Shown here piece after piece: positions 16,435 to 27,739 of a stretch of 36,288 nucleotides of DNA; positions within the stretch are counted from its first letter, which is position 1, and every line of letters starts with the position of its first letter. The stretch is taken from the NCBI RefSeq assembly GCF_018390595.1, contig NZ_JAHBAV010000032.1:3004-39291 (forward strand), given 5' to 3'. The stretch is from Dietzia massiliensis. GTDB taxonomy: Bacteria > Actinomycetota > Actinomycetes > Mycobacteriales > Mycobacteriaceae. The notes under the pieces are model-generated. The model ran no database searches. It was not told the origin of the DNA and saw nothing but the letters and a program-made list of their open reading frames with translations. Both the position numbers and the translations under genes were made by a program.

Positions 16435-16470
16435 TCAGGGCCGGCTCCCCTCTCGGGAAACCGGCCCTGA
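16435..16470 (-). terminator. Terminator hairpin after tRNA-Pro
   Basis: TCAGGGCCGG (16435-16444) and CCGGCCCTGA (16461-16470) form a perfect 10-bp stem with a 16-base loop, 9 bases after the tRNA 3' end. The U-run is weak (ATTT further on), as is usual in high-GC actinobacteria. It also separates the tRNA from the DUF4178 operon. Confidence 0.72.
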
Positions 16471-16478
16471 TCCTCGTG

Positions 16479-16552
<74 letters not shown>

Positions 16553-16586
16553 TAACCGTCTCCGCGGCTCGCGCGGCGACTGGATC

Positions 16587-16616
16587 AGACTAGCGCACCC
16601 ACTCGCCCGTACCGAA
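16587..16616 (-). promoter_or_regulatory. Candidate tRNA-Pro promoter
   Basis: On the minus strand, TTCGGT (16611-16616) and TAGTCT (16587-16592) are 18 bases apart. The predicted start lies about 28 bases before the mature tRNA 5' end, in the 73-base gap after the der stop. Confidence 0.45.
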
Positions 16617-16625
16617 ATCGCCTGG

Positions 16626-18092
16626 TCACTTGCGCTGTCGACGCTCCTTGACGCGGACGTTGACCCGCACCGGGGACCCGTCGAAACCGAACGTCTCACG
16701 CAGTCGACGCTCGAGGAACCGGCGGTAGCCGGCCTCGAGGAAACCCGTGGAGAAGAACACGAACGTCGGCGGCCGGGTGGTGGCCTGCGTGCAGAACCGG
16801 ATGCGCGGCAGACGCCCGCCGCGCATGGGCGGCGGCGTCGCCGCGACGACCTCGTTCATCCAGGTGTTGAGCGGCCCGGTGGGGATCCGCTTGTCCCACG
16901 AGTCGAGCGCGGTCTCCATCGCCGGCACCAGCTTCGCCAGCGCGCGGCCCGTCTTGGCGGAGATGTTGACACGGTGCGCCCAGGAGAGCACCCGTGACAG
17001 CTCGCGGTCGATCTCCTTGTCCAGGTCGTAGCGGCGGTCCTCGTCGACGAGATCCCACTTGTTGAACGCGATCACCAGCGCGCGCCCGGCGTCGGCGACC
17101 ATGGAGATCACCCGCAGGTCCTGCTCGGTGATGGGCTCGGAGGCGTCGAGGAGCAGCACCACGACCTCGGCGGCCTCGATCGCACCACGGGTGCGCAGCG
17201 AGGCGTAGTACTCGTGCCCGTAGGCCTGGTTGACCTTGCGCCGCAGCCCGGCCGTGTCGACGAACCGCCACGTGCGGCCCCCGAGCTCGACCAGCGAGTC
17301 GACGGGGTCGACCGTGGTGCCGGCGACGTTGTCGACCACGGCGCGGTCCTCGCCCGTGAGCTTGTTGAGCAGGCTCGACTTGCCCACGTTGGGCTTGCCC
17401 ACCAGGGCCACCCGGCGCGGCACGTCGGCCGCCTCGCGCATCCTCGCCTTGGAGGGCAGCTGCCTCAGGATCTCGTCGAGCAGGTCGGCGGTGCCGCGCC
17501 CGTGTGCCGCGGAGATGGCGTAGGGCTGGTCGAGGCCGAGGCCCCAGAACTCGGCGGCCTCGAGCTCGGCCTTGTCGCTGTCGACCTTGTTGACGGCGAG
17601 GATCACCGGGGTGTCGGAGCGGCGCAGACTCCTGGCCACCGTCTCGTCGGCCGCGGTGATCCCCACGGTGCCGTCACAGACCAGCACGATGAGGTCGGCG
17701 GTCCCCATGGCGATCTCGGCCTGCTGGGCGATCGAGCGGTGCATGCCCTTGGCGTCCTGCTCCCAGCCGCCGGTGTCCTGGACCATGAAGGTCCGGCCGT
17801 TCCACAGCGCCTCGTAGGAGACGCGGTCGCGCGTGACGCCCGGGACATCCTCGACCACGGCCTCGCGGCGGCCGATGATCCGGTTGACCAGGGTGGACTT
17901 GCCGACGTTGGGGCGACCGACGATCGCGACGGTGGGGAGGATCTCCACGCCTTCGGTCACCGCCCCGATCTCGTCGGCGAACTCCGCGGCGACCGCGTCC
18001 CAGTCGGTGTCGTCGTTCCAGGCGTCCTCGACGGTCTCCTCGCCGGGGCCGGTCGGCAGGTCGAAGTCGGTGGTGTCCTCGTTGCTCGTCAC
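16626..18092 (-). CDS. der: Ribosome-assembly GTPase Der (EngA)
   Basis: A 488-residue double GTPase that acts in maturation of the 50S subunit. The first G domain has GRPNVGKS (59-66), DTGG (105-108) and NKVD (167-170); the second has GKPNVGKS (231-238), DTAG (278-281) and NKWD (343-346). A KH-like domain closes the protein ([11 protein letters not shown] onward, ending in basic KERRQRK). An acidic extension of about 50 residues precedes the first G domain, typical of actinobacterial Der. The GTG at 18092 overlaps the cmk stop by 4 bases (GTGA), so the pair is translationally coupled; the open frame continuing upstream inside cmk is not coding. Confidence 0.98.
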   Translation of the reverse strand: MTSNEDTTDFDLPTGPGEETVEDAWNDDTDWDAVAAEFADEIGAVTEGVEILPTVAIVGRPNVGKSTLVNRIIGRREAVVEDVPGVTRDRVSYEALWNGRTFMVQDTGGWEQDAKGMHRSIAQQAEIAMGTADLIVLVCDGTVGITAADETVARSLRRSDTPVILAVNKVDSDKAELEAAEFWGLGLDQPYAISAAHGRGTADLLDEILRQLPSKARMREAADVPRRVALVGKPNVGKSSLLNKLTGEDRAVVDNVAGTTVDPVDSLVELGGRTWRFVDTAGLRRKVNQAYGHEYYASLRTRGAIEAAEVVVLLLDASEPITEQDLRVISMVADAGRALVIAFNKWDLVDEDRRYDLDKEIDRELSRVLSWAHRVNISAKTGRALAKLVPAMETALDSWDKRIPTGPLNTWMNEVVAATPPPMRGGRLPRIRFCTQATTRPPTFVFFSTGFLEAGYRRFLERRLRETFGFDGSPVRVNVRVKERRQRK

Positions 18093-18835
18093 TGTGCGTT
18101 CCCTTCTGCGGTGGCGCCGTGCGACGCGTGGGTGCCCTCGGCGAGCGCGACCAACCGGTCGAGCACCTCGTCGAGGGTGAGGTCGGAGGTGTCGATGACG
18201 ACCGCGTCGGCGGCCGGCCGCAGCGGGCTCGCGGCGCGCGTGGAGTCCTTGCGGTCGCGCTCGATGACGGCGGCGAGCACCTCGTCGTAGTCGGCCGCGC
18301 GTCCGGCGGCCCGGTCCTGGTCGGTACGGCGGCGCGCGCGGACCTCCGGGCTGGCGGTGAGGTAGATCTTCACCTCGGCGTCCGGCAGGACGACGGTGCC
18401 GATGTCCCGGCCCTCGAGGACGACCGTGCCGCCGTCGGACGCCAGGCGCCGTTGGAGCCGGACGAGGTTCTCGCGCACCTCGGGCACGGCGGAGACCGCG
18501 GAGACGGCCGCGGTGACGCGGGCGGTGCGGATCTCCTCGCTCACGTCCTCGCCGCCGAGCAGGACGCACTCGGCGCCGGCGTCGGTGCCGATCTCCAGGA
18601 GGAGATCCGCGGTCGCGGCGATGACGGCGGCGGAGTCCTCGGGGTCGATCCCGGCGCGCAGGACCTGCAGGGTGGCGACCCGGTACATGGCGCCGGTGTC
18701 GAGGTAGGCACCGCCGAGCCGGCGCGCCAGCGTCCGGGCGAGCGTGGACTTACCGGTACCGGCCGGCCCGTCGATGGCGATACGGCGACGCGGCGCGGGC
18801 CCCGTCGCGGAGGCGGAGGCGGGAACGGCGCTCAC
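18089..18835 (-). CDS. cmk: Cytidylate kinase
   Basis: A 248-residue nucleoside monophosphate kinase that phosphorylates CMP and dCMP. The P-loop is [10 protein letters not shown] (residues 21-30); YLDTGAMYR and [20 protein letters not shown] are the CMP-binding and lid-associated motifs, and [13 protein letters not shown] with [13 protein letters not shown] complete the lid region. GTG start, overlapping the rluB stop by 4 bases; its own stop overlaps der. The first 16 residues are a variable Ala/Pro-rich leader. The rluB-cmk-der order equals Rv1711-Rv1712-Rv1713. Confidence 0.97.
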   Translation of the reverse strand: MSAVPASASATGPAPRRRIAIDGPAGTGKSTLARTLARRLGGAYLDTGAMYRVATLQVLRAGIDPEDSAAVIAATADLLLEIGTDAGAECVLLGGEDVSEEIRTARVTAAVSAVSAVPEVRENLVRLQRRLASDGGTVVLEGRDIGTVVLPDAEVKIYLTASPEVRARRRTDQDRAAGRAADYDEVLAAVIERDRKDSTRAASPLRPAADAVVIDTSDLTLDEVLDRLVALAEGTHASHGATAEGNAQ

Positions 18836-19590
18836 AGGCCCACCGCCTCGTAGAGGTCGGAGACCTCTTTGCGGTTGAGCTTGCGGAAGGTGCCCGCGCG
18901 CTGGTCGCCGAGCGCGACCGAGCCGAAGCGGGTCCGGACGAGTGACTCGACCGGGTGGCCGACCTCGGCGAGCAGCCGACGGACGATGTGCTTGCGCCCC
19001 TCGTGGAGCACGACCTTGACCAGCGACCGCCCGTCGTGCACGTCGAGGAGCGAGAACTGGTCGACCTTCGCCGGACCGTCCTCGAGCTCGACGCCCTCGC
19101 GCAGCTGCTTGCCGATGCCCTTGCCGACCACGCCGGTGACGGTCGCCATGTACGTCTTGGACACCTCGTACGACGGGTGCATGAGGCGGTGCGCCAGCTC
19201 GCCGTCGTTGGTCACCAGGAGCAGGCCCTCGGTGTCGGCGTCGAGGCGGCCGACGTGGAACAGGCGCTGCCCCGCGTCGATGCGGTCGGCCACGAGGTCG
19301 CCCACGCAGGGCCGACCCATCTCGTCGGACATGGTCGTGTGGTACCCGCGGGGCTTGTTGAGCGCGAGGTGCACGAGGGTGTCGTCGAGCACGATGCGGG
19401 TGCCGTCGACGCGGATCACGGCGGTGGCGGGATCGACCTTGACGCCCATCTCGCGCACGATTTTCCCGTCGACCTCCACCCGCCCGCGGGCGATGAGCTC
19501 CTCGGAGGCCCGGCGGGAGGCGACCCCGGCCTGCGCCAGGATCTTCTGCAGGCGGACCGGTGCGCCGTCTCGGCCAGCGGATTCAGTCAT
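18832..19590 (-). CDS. rluB: Ribosomal large subunit pseudouridine synthase B family
   Basis: A 252-residue enzyme with an N-terminal S4 RNA-binding domain ([30 protein letters not shown], residues 13-42) and a pseudouridine synthase domain. The catalytic Asp is Asp117 in [28 protein letters not shown] and [11 protein letters not shown] are the other family motifs. RluB/RsuA-type enzymes modify uridine in rRNA; by synteny with Rv1711 and homology to the scpB neighbour I expect the 23S target, but RsuA-like specificity cannot be excluded from sequence. ATG start 7 bases after the scpB stop, with only a weak ribosome binding site, so coupling is likely. Confidence 0.92.
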   Translation of the reverse strand: MTESAGRDGAPVRLQKILAQAGVASRRASEELIARGRVEVDGKIVREMGVKVDPATAVIRVDGTRIVLDDTLVHLALNKPRGYHTTMSDEMGRPCVGDLVADRIDAGQRLFHVGRLDADTEGLLLVTNDGELAHRLMHPSYEVSKTYMATVTGVVGKGIGKQLREGVELEDGPAKVDQFSLLDVHDGRSLVKVVLHEGRKHIVRRLLAEVGHPVESLVRTRFGSVALGDQRAGTFRKLNRKEVSDLYEAVGL

Positions 19591-19597
19591 GGGTGAG

Positions 19598-20326
19598 TCA
19601 CATCTCTTCGTCGTCGTCTCGGGGGGTGGGTTCGGGCGCCGCCGCGCGGCGCCGCCCCAGGGGGATCCGCGGATCCTCCGCGGGGTCGTCGCTCATCTCG
19701 TCGACCAGGTCGACATCCGGTAGCAACGGGGCGATGTCCGGCAGCTCGTCGAGCGACGCGAGCCCCAATCTTTCCAGAAATAGTTCCGTCGTCCTATACA
19801 GCATGCCCCCGGTGTCGGCGTCGGTGCCGCATTCGACCGCCAGTCCGCGCGCCACGAGGGTCCGCATGACGCCGTCGACGTTGACGCCGCGGACCGCCGC
19901 GATGCGGGAGCGGGTCACCGGCTGGCGGTAGGCGATCACCGCGAGCGTCTCCAACGCGGCGCGGGTCAGCCGCGAGCTCGTCCCGTCCGTGAGGAGCCGC
20001 TCGACGTACGGCGCCAGCTCGCGACGCGTGTAGAGGCGCCAGCCGTCACCGGTGCGTCTCAGGTCGATTCCGCTGCCCGCCGCGGTGAGCTCCTCGCGCC
20101 ACGCCTGCAACTCCGCCTCGACCTCCATGACCGTGGACCCGGCGGCCGCCGCCAGCGCGTTCTCCGCCGTCGGCTGGTCCACCACGAGCAACAGGGCCTC
20201 GAGCCGCGCCCGCAGGGGCGGGACGTCCGTTCCGGGGCCACCGGGCTCGTCGTCGTCGCCGTCCGGTCCCACCGCGCCCACCCGACCCACGTCGCCGGAA
20301 GCGCCCACGTCACCACTCACGTCCAC
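19598..20326 (-). CDS. scpB: Segregation and condensation protein B
   Basis: A protein of about 242 residues. The two winged-helix domains of ScpB are visible: LRARLEALLLVVDQPTAENALA, GWRLYTRRELAPYVERLL and LTRAALETLAVIAYRQPVTRSRIAAVRGVNVDGVMRTLVARGLA (given here in order, as separate motifs), ending with LYRTTELFLERLGLASLDELP. It binds the ScpA-kleisin and SMC in the chromosome-condensing complex. A Gly/Asp-rich disordered leader (about residues 1-35) and a charged tail are extra. Start: GTG at 20326 has GGAGGG 4 bases upstream; GTG at 20320 forms a GTGA overlap with the scpA stop and is an equally good choice. Confidence 0.95.
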   Translation of the reverse strand: MDVSGDVGASGDVGRVGAVGPDGDDDEPGGPGTDVPPLRARLEALLLVVDQPTAENALAAAAGSTVMEVEAELQAWREELTAAGSGIDLRRTGDGWRLYTRRELAPYVERLLTDGTSSRLTRAALETLAVIAYRQPVTRSRIAAVRGVNVDGVMRTLVARGLAVECGTDADTGGMLYRTTELFLERLGLASLDELPDIAPLLPDVDLVDEMSDDPAEDPRIPLGRRRAAAPEPTPRDDDEEM

Positions 20327-21171
20327 TCGTCCCTCCCCCTCGTCACCTCGTCGGCCTCGCCGCCGGTCCAGCTCACCAACAACTCCCCCAGCGCCTCGTC
20401 CTGGGAGAGCGCGACCGCGCGCGCCCGGTACAACTCCAACAGGGCTAGGAACCTGGCGACGACGACGAGGGAGTCGTCACAACCCGAGATCAGTTCGCGG
20501 AAATCCACCCACCGGCCCTCGCCGTGGAACCGCAGCAGCTCGAGGACGCGGGCAGCCTGCTCGGGGACCGAGACCACGGGAGCGTGGACGTGCCCCACCC
20601 CCACCTCCTCCACCGGCCGCGGCCGGAACGCCACCGCGGCGATGGTGGCGAACTGCTCCGGATCCACCCCCAACTCGACCTCGGGCAGCAGCCCGAGGAA
20701 CTCCTCGTCCGGCCCGGCGGACCGGGGATACGAGTGCCGCGCGGTCCGGTCGAGCTCGGCGAACAGCTCCGCCACCCGTCTGAACGCCCGGAACTGCAGC
20801 AACCGCGCGAACAGCAGGTCGCGGGCCTGCAGCAGCGCCAGGTCCTCGGGGTCCTGCACCTCACCCGACGGCACCAGCCGCGCGGTCTTGAGGTCCAACA
20901 GCGTCGCCGCCACCACGAGGAACTCGGTGACCTCCTCCAGCCCCGTTTCCTCGCCCAGCCGGCGCGTGTGGGCGATGAACTCGTCGGTCACGGCGTGGAG
21001 CGCGACCTCGGTGACGTCCAGCCGGCGCGAGTCGATGAGACCCAGCAGCAGGTCGAACGGGCCCGTGAAGTTCGTGAGGTGGACGGTGAACGCCCGCGGG
21101 TCGCCGGCCTCGGGGGCGGTGGTGTCCCCGGCGTCGTCCCGCTCAGGGGACCGCGCCCCCGCCCCGGTCAC
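20317..21171 (-). CDS. scpA: Segregation and condensation protein A
   Basis: A kleisin subunit of the SMC complex, about 284 residues. The N-terminal kleisin motif is FTVHLTNFTGPFDLLLGLIDSRRLDVTEVAL; the middle contains FLVVAATLLDLKTARLVP and the C-terminal winged helix RFLALLELYRARAVALSQ. It bridges the SMC heads with ScpB. The GTG at 21171 lies 7 bases after the parA stop with AGGTGAG upstream; a longer frame to 21231 exists but would overlap parA deeply. The long charged linker (about residues 10-35) is typical for actinobacteria. smc itself is not in the window. Confidence 0.95.
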   Translation of the reverse strand: MTGAGARSPERDDAGDTTAPEAGDPRAFTVHLTNFTGPFDLLLGLIDSRRLDVTEVALHAVTDEFIAHTRRLGEETGLEEVTEFLVVAATLLDLKTARLVPSGEVQDPEDLALLQARDLLFARLLQFRAFRRVAELFAELDRTARHSYPRSAGPDEEFLGLLPEVELGVDPEQFATIAAVAFRPRPVEEVGVGHVHAPVVSVPEQAARVLELLRFHGEGRWVDFRELISGCDDSLVVVARFLALLELYRARAVALSQDEALGELLVSWTGGEADEVTRGRDEWT

Positions 21172-21178
21172 CGCGCGC

Positions 21179-22075
21179 TCACCTGCCGCGTTGGATGACC
21201 TCGCGTGCCAGGGCACGGTAGGCCTGGGCACCCGCGGACCTCGGGGCCCACGTGGTGATCGGTTCCCCGGCGACGGTGGTCTCCGGGAAGCGGACCGTGC
21301 GGGTCACGAGCGTGTCGAAGACCTTGTCGCCGAACACCTCGACCACCCGGCCCAGGACGTCGCGGGCGTGCACCGTGCGCCGGTCGAACATCGTGATGAG
21401 GATGCCGGTCAGGTGCAGCCGCGGGTTGATCCGGTCGCGGACCTTGTCGATCGTGTCCGTCAGCAGCGCGAGCCCGCGCAGGGAGAAGTACTCGCACTCC
21501 ATGGGGATGAGGACCCCGTCCGAGCAGGCCAGCGCGTTGACCGTGAGCAGGCCCAGCGACGGCTGGCAGTCGATCAGCACGTAGTCGTAGCGGTCGAGAA
21601 CCGGGTACAGCGCCCGGCCCAGGGCCTGCTCGCGCCCCACCTCGTTGACCAACTGGATCTCCGCGGCCGACAGGTCGATGTTCGCGGGGATGAGGTCCAC
21701 GCCCTCGACGCGCGTCCGGACCAGGACCTCCTCGGTGGACACGGAGTTGTCCACGAGCAGGTTGTAGACGGTCAGGTCGAGCTGGTGGTGCGGGATGCCC
21801 AGACCGGCCGACAGCGCGCCCTGCGGGTCGAGGTCCACCACGAGCACGCGACGCCCGTACTCGGCCAGCGCGGCGGCGAGGTTGATGGTGCTGGTGGTCT
21901 TGCCGACGCCGCCCTTCTGGTTGCACATCGACACCACCACGGCGGGCCCGTGGGTGGTCAGGGGCTCGGGCTCGGGGATCGCGGAGAAGCCCTCACCGGC
22001 GGCGGGGTCGTCCGCGCCCAGCAGCTCCGCGCGCGAGAACAACGCGGGATCCATCGCCCCAGTGTCCTGCGCCAC
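21179..22075 (-). CDS. ParA-family ATPase (Soj-like)
   Basis: A 298-residue Walker-type ATPase of the ParA/Soj family. The deviant Walker A is CNQKGGVGKTT (residues 51-61), the A' motif is VLVVDLDPQG, and Walker B lies in DYVLIDCQPSLG. The C-terminal MFDRRTVHARDVLGRV region is typical. A 40-residue N-terminal extension precedes the ATPase core. GTG start with GAGGAG 5 bases upstream. It is followed by scpA and scpB and preceded by xerD, the order of Rv1708-Rv1710, where this protein is the second ParA-like ATPase of the genome rather than the oriC-linked ParA. No ParB gene is adjacent. A role in chromosome or cell-pole organisation is inferred. Confidence 0.94.
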   Translation of the reverse strand: MAQDTGAMDPALFSRAELLGADDPAAGEGFSAIPEPEPLTTHGPAVVVSMCNQKGGVGKTTSTINLAAALAEYGRRVLVVDLDPQGALSAGLGIPHHQLDLTVYNLLVDNSVSTEEVLVRTRVEGVDLIPANIDLSAAEIQLVNEVGREQALGRALYPVLDRYDYVLIDCQPSLGLLTVNALACSDGVLIPMECEYFSLRGLALLTDTIDKVRDRINPRLHLTGILITMFDRRTVHARDVLGRVVEVFGDKVFDTLVTRTVRFPETTVAGEPITTWAPRSAGAQAYRALAREVIQRGR

Positions 22076-22146
22076 CCGCGTCTCCTCTCGTCACCGTCTC
22101 ACCCGGAACCGCCTGTCTCGCGGCCCGCGCCGTACCCACGGTCACG

Positions 22147-23097
22147 TTACCGTGCGCGGGGGTGGCACTCGGCCCAGACCTCGCGGAGCGTGTCGACCGT
22201 GACGAGGGTGTACACCTGCGTGGTGGTGACCGAGGCGTGTCCCAGCAGCTCCTGCACCACACGGATGTCCGCTCCGCCGTCGAGCAGGTGGGTGGCGAAC
22301 GAGTGTCGGAACGAGTGTGGGGACACCTCCTGCGTCACGCCCGCGCGTGCCGCGGCCGCCGAGACCACGTTCCACAGGGTCTGCCGCGAGATCCGGCCGC
22401 CGCGCGTGTTGAGGAACAACGCGGGTCCGCCTCGCTTCGCCAGTGCGGGCCGGGCGCGCGTGAGGTAGGCGCCCACCGCCTCGCACCCCGGGCGGCCCAC
22501 GGGGACCAGGCGTTCCTTGCCGCCCTTGCCGCGCAGGATGACCGTCCCGCCGTCGGGGTGGTCCAGGCCGTCGAGGTCGTCCACGTCCAGACCGATCAGC
22601 TCGGCGGCCCGAGCCCCGGTCGCGTAGAGCAGTTCGAGCATCGCCCGGTCCCGCAGTCGCGCCGGGTCGGTGTCGACGCCCGTGTCACCCGCCGCCTCGA
22701 TCACGGCGATCATCCGGTCGACGGGCAGCGCCTTGGGCAGCCGGCGCGGCGGCCGCGGCGGGGCGACCGCCGCCGCCACGTCGGTGTCGGTCACTCCGTC
22801 CCGGGTGGCGAACCGGTGCAGCCCGCGGACCGCCGCGAGGGTCCGCGCGACCGAGCTCGGGGCCAACGGGGGGCGGCCCTCGTCCGGGTCACCGGTGGCC
22901 AGCCGGGCGCGGAAGTCCTCGACATGCGCCTCCGTGACGGCGGTGAGGTCGTCGACGCCCACCGCGGCGAGGTGGCGGCGGTACCTGTCCAGGTCGCGAC
23001 GGTAGGCGGCGAGGGTGTGGGCCGACGCGCCCTTCTCGACGGCGAGGTGGTCCAGGTACTCACGGATCCGAGCGGTCGCCCCGCCCCCGGAGGTCAT
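22147..23097 (-). CDS. xerD: Tyrosine recombinase XerD
   Basis: A 316-residue site-specific tyrosine recombinase that, with XerC, resolves chromosome dimers at dif. The N-terminal SAM-like core-binding domain (residues 8-100) contains [23 protein letters not shown]. The catalytic set is complete: Arg163, Lys191, His261, Arg264, His287 and Tyr296; the spacings His261-Arg264-His287-Tyr296 equal those of E. coli XerD. The gene lies 17 bases after the NUDIX gene. Gene order (xerD beside parA-scpA and pyrG) supports XerD, Rv1701-like. No phage or integron features are nearby, so a phage integrase is unlikely. Confidence 0.95.
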   Translation of the reverse strand: MTSGGGATARIREYLDHLAVEKGASAHTLAAYRRDLDRYRRHLAAVGVDDLTAVTEAHVEDFRARLATGDPDEGRPPLAPSSVARTLAAVRGLHRFATRDGVTDTDVAAAVAPPRPPRRLPKALPVDRMIAVIEAAGDTGVDTDPARLRDRAMLELLYATGARAAELIGLDVDDLDGLDHPDGGTVILRGKGGKERLVPVGRPGCEAVGAYLTRARPALAKRGGPALFLNTRGGRISRQTLWNVVSAAAARAGVTQEVSPHSFRHSFATHLLDGGADIRVVQELLGHASVTTTQVYTLVTVDTLREVWAECHPRAR

Positions 23098-23114
23098 CGA
23101 CGATGCCCGCCGCG

Positions 23115-23684
23115 TCAGGGCCGGTCGATCACCGCGCGGGCCGCGAGGATGCCGGCCACCGCGATGCCGTTGACGATCCGTCCGTCGAGGACGGAGTCGA
23201 CGGCCTCCGCGAACGGGATGCTCGCGACCTCCATGTCCGCCTCCTCGTGTTCGGCCTCAGGGCGCCCGACCCCGCGCAGACCCGTGGCCAGGTACACGTG
23301 CACGCGCTCGGTGCAGAACCCCGGCGAGGGGATCATCTCGATGACCGGCCGCCAGTGCTCGGCCTCGAGCCCGGTCTCCTCGACGAGCTCGCGGCGCGCG
23401 GTCCCCAGGGGGTCCTCACCCTCGACGTCGCACAGACCGGCGGGAAGCTCCCAGAGTCGCTCCCCCACCGCGTGACGGTACTGCCGCACCAGCGTGATGC
23501 GCTGCTCGTCGTCCAGCGCCACCACCGCGACCGCGTCGTCGTGGCCGCAGACCTCCCGCTCGGCGGTGCCCCCGCCCGGCATGGTCAGGGTGTCGACACG
23601 GAGGCGCACCACCCGACCGTCGAAGATCTTCCGGCTGGAGACGGTCCGGTAGTCGTGGGACCCGGGGGCACCGCTGTCGGCCAT
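23115..23684 (-). CDS. NUDIX hydrolase, ADP-ribose pyrophosphatase type
   Basis: A 189-residue NUDIX protein. The NUDIX box is [18 protein letters not shown] followed by VEETGL, where the loop between the first Gly and Glu is one residue longer than the textbook G-x5-E, as I recall for M. tuberculosis Rv1700. Upstream motifs [17 protein letters not shown] are typical of ADP-ribose pyrophosphatases, which split ADP-ribose to AMP and ribose 5-phosphate. ATG start, 6 bases after the pyrG stop; xerD begins 17 bases further on. Other NUDP-sugar substrates are possible. Confidence 0.93.
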   Translation of the reverse strand: MADSGAPGSHDYRTVSSRKIFDGRVVRLRVDTLTMPGGGTAEREVCGHDDAVAVVALDDEQRITLVRQYRHAVGERLWELPAGLCDVEGEDPLGTARRELVEETGLEAEHWRPVIEMIPSPGFCTERVHVYLATGLRGVGRPEAEHEEADMEVASIPFAEAVDSVLDGRIVNGIAVAGILAARAVIDRP

Positions 23685-23690
23685 CTGCGC

Positions 23691-26507
<2,817 letters not shown>

Positions 26508-26511
<4 letters not shown>

Positions 26512-27680
26512 CGGACGAGCCCCTGGACCCACAGCGCGAAGGAGTTCCAGGTCTCGATGGCCCAGAGCAGGAGGTCCTGGGCGGCGTCGCGGGCCACCAC
26601 GACGGCGGCGACAGCGACCAGGGCGGCGAGCACGATCAGCGCGAGGCCGATCCCCGAACCGCGGGACCGGTAGAGGGTGGCGCAGGCGTGGGCGTGCACG
26701 AGGCGCGAGGAGACGGTCGTGTCGACCATGGTCGACGACGGCGCGGAGGCCGGGCGGAAGGCGTTCTCCAGGCCCCGGTCGTCCCCGGTGACCACGATCA
26801 TCTCCGCCCGGCCGTGGTAGGCCAGCAGGAGCGCCATGTCCCGCGCCGTCGCGGCGGCCGGGAACGTCGTGGCGCCGACCCCGAGCTCGGTGATCTTCTC
26901 CAGCCCCTCGGCCCGGCCGTCACGATCCGCCGGCACGACGAGGACGGCACCGTCGGTGAGGACCTCGTCGGAGACCTCGGTGGGGGTGGCGACGACGACG
27001 TCGGCCGTCAACCGGGCCGAGCGCAGCAGCTCGGCCCCCCCGTCGACGCCCACGAGGAGCGGGCGGTACTCCCGGATGAACGGCTTGAGCTCGGCCAGCT
27101 GGGCACGCGAGGACGCGTCGCCCGTGACCACCACGACGTGACGGTCGGTGAACTCGACATCGATCTCGGGCAGCCCCTCGCCGTCGAGCAGGAGTGGATG
27201 CTCGAGGCTGAGGAACTCGGTCGCGTTGGCCAGGTGCGCCAGCGCCGACTCGACGTAGTTCTTCTCCGCGCTGTCGACCTCGGCGAGCAGGGTCGCGGAG
27301 TCGACCTCGCGGCCACCGGCGAGTTCGTCCTCGGACTTGACGGAGTAGATGACCCCGTCGTCGATGCGGACCCGGGTCCCGTCGGTGACATCGGCCAGGT
27401 CGGCGTCCTCGATGACGGGCACCGTCGAGGCGGCCAGGGTGCGGAAGGCCGCCCGGGGCAGCATCTCCTCACCCGCGGCGGGGACGTGCACCACGGCCGC
27501 CACCTCCGCCTCGACGAGTGCGTGGGCCGTCTCCGCCGTGGTGCGGTTGAGGTCGAGGACGGCGACGTCCTTGGCACCGAGCCTCTTCGGTACCGGAGTC
27601 CCCGGCTCGATCCGGCGCACGGTGCCCACGACACCGGCGAGGTCCTGGGAGCGACGATTGAGCAGACCCGACATCTTCAT
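26508..27680 (-). CDS. steA: SteA-like cytokinetic ring protein
   Basis: A 390-residue protein with a cytosolic N-terminal domain and one membrane helix near the C-terminus (GIGLALIVLAALVAVAAVVVA, after about residue 335). The core has a thiamin-pyrophosphokinase-like arrangement (VVVTGDASSRAQLAELKPFIREYRPLLVGVDGGAELL, then TDVSDEVL-type segments and MIVVTGDDRGLENAF). Start: ATG at 27680 (MKMSGLLNRR), matching the mycobacterial N-terminus; no ribosome binding site precedes it, and a GATACT box ends 7 bases upstream, so the transcript may be leaderless. It is cotranslated with steB. In C. glutamicum SteA localises to the division site. Rv1697 is the counterpart. Confidence 0.88.
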
Positions 27681-27687
27681 GTGCACG

Positions 27688-27693
27688 AGTATC
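27688..27693 (-). promoter_or_regulatory. Candidate -10 box for leaderless steA mRNA
   Basis: GATACT on the minus strand ends exactly 7 bases before the ATG of steA, where no ribosome binding site is visible. That spacing would place the start of transcription on the initiation codon. No -35 is evident. A partial palindrome ATCACACGCGTGAT overlaps it on the upstream side. Confidence 0.33.
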
Positions 27694-27739
27694 ACGCGTG
27701 TGATTCGAGTGACGAGGGAGGTCACCCCGGCGTGTCGCC

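Noticed and set aside
18093..18569. 159-residue N-terminal extension of Der
   Set aside because: It is the shadow of cmk in another frame; GTG 18092 overlaps the cmk stop in the usual coupled way.
22147..23097. Phage or island integrase
   Set aside because: Catalytic spacing and gene context are those of chromosomal XerD; no phage genes or attachment repeats are near.
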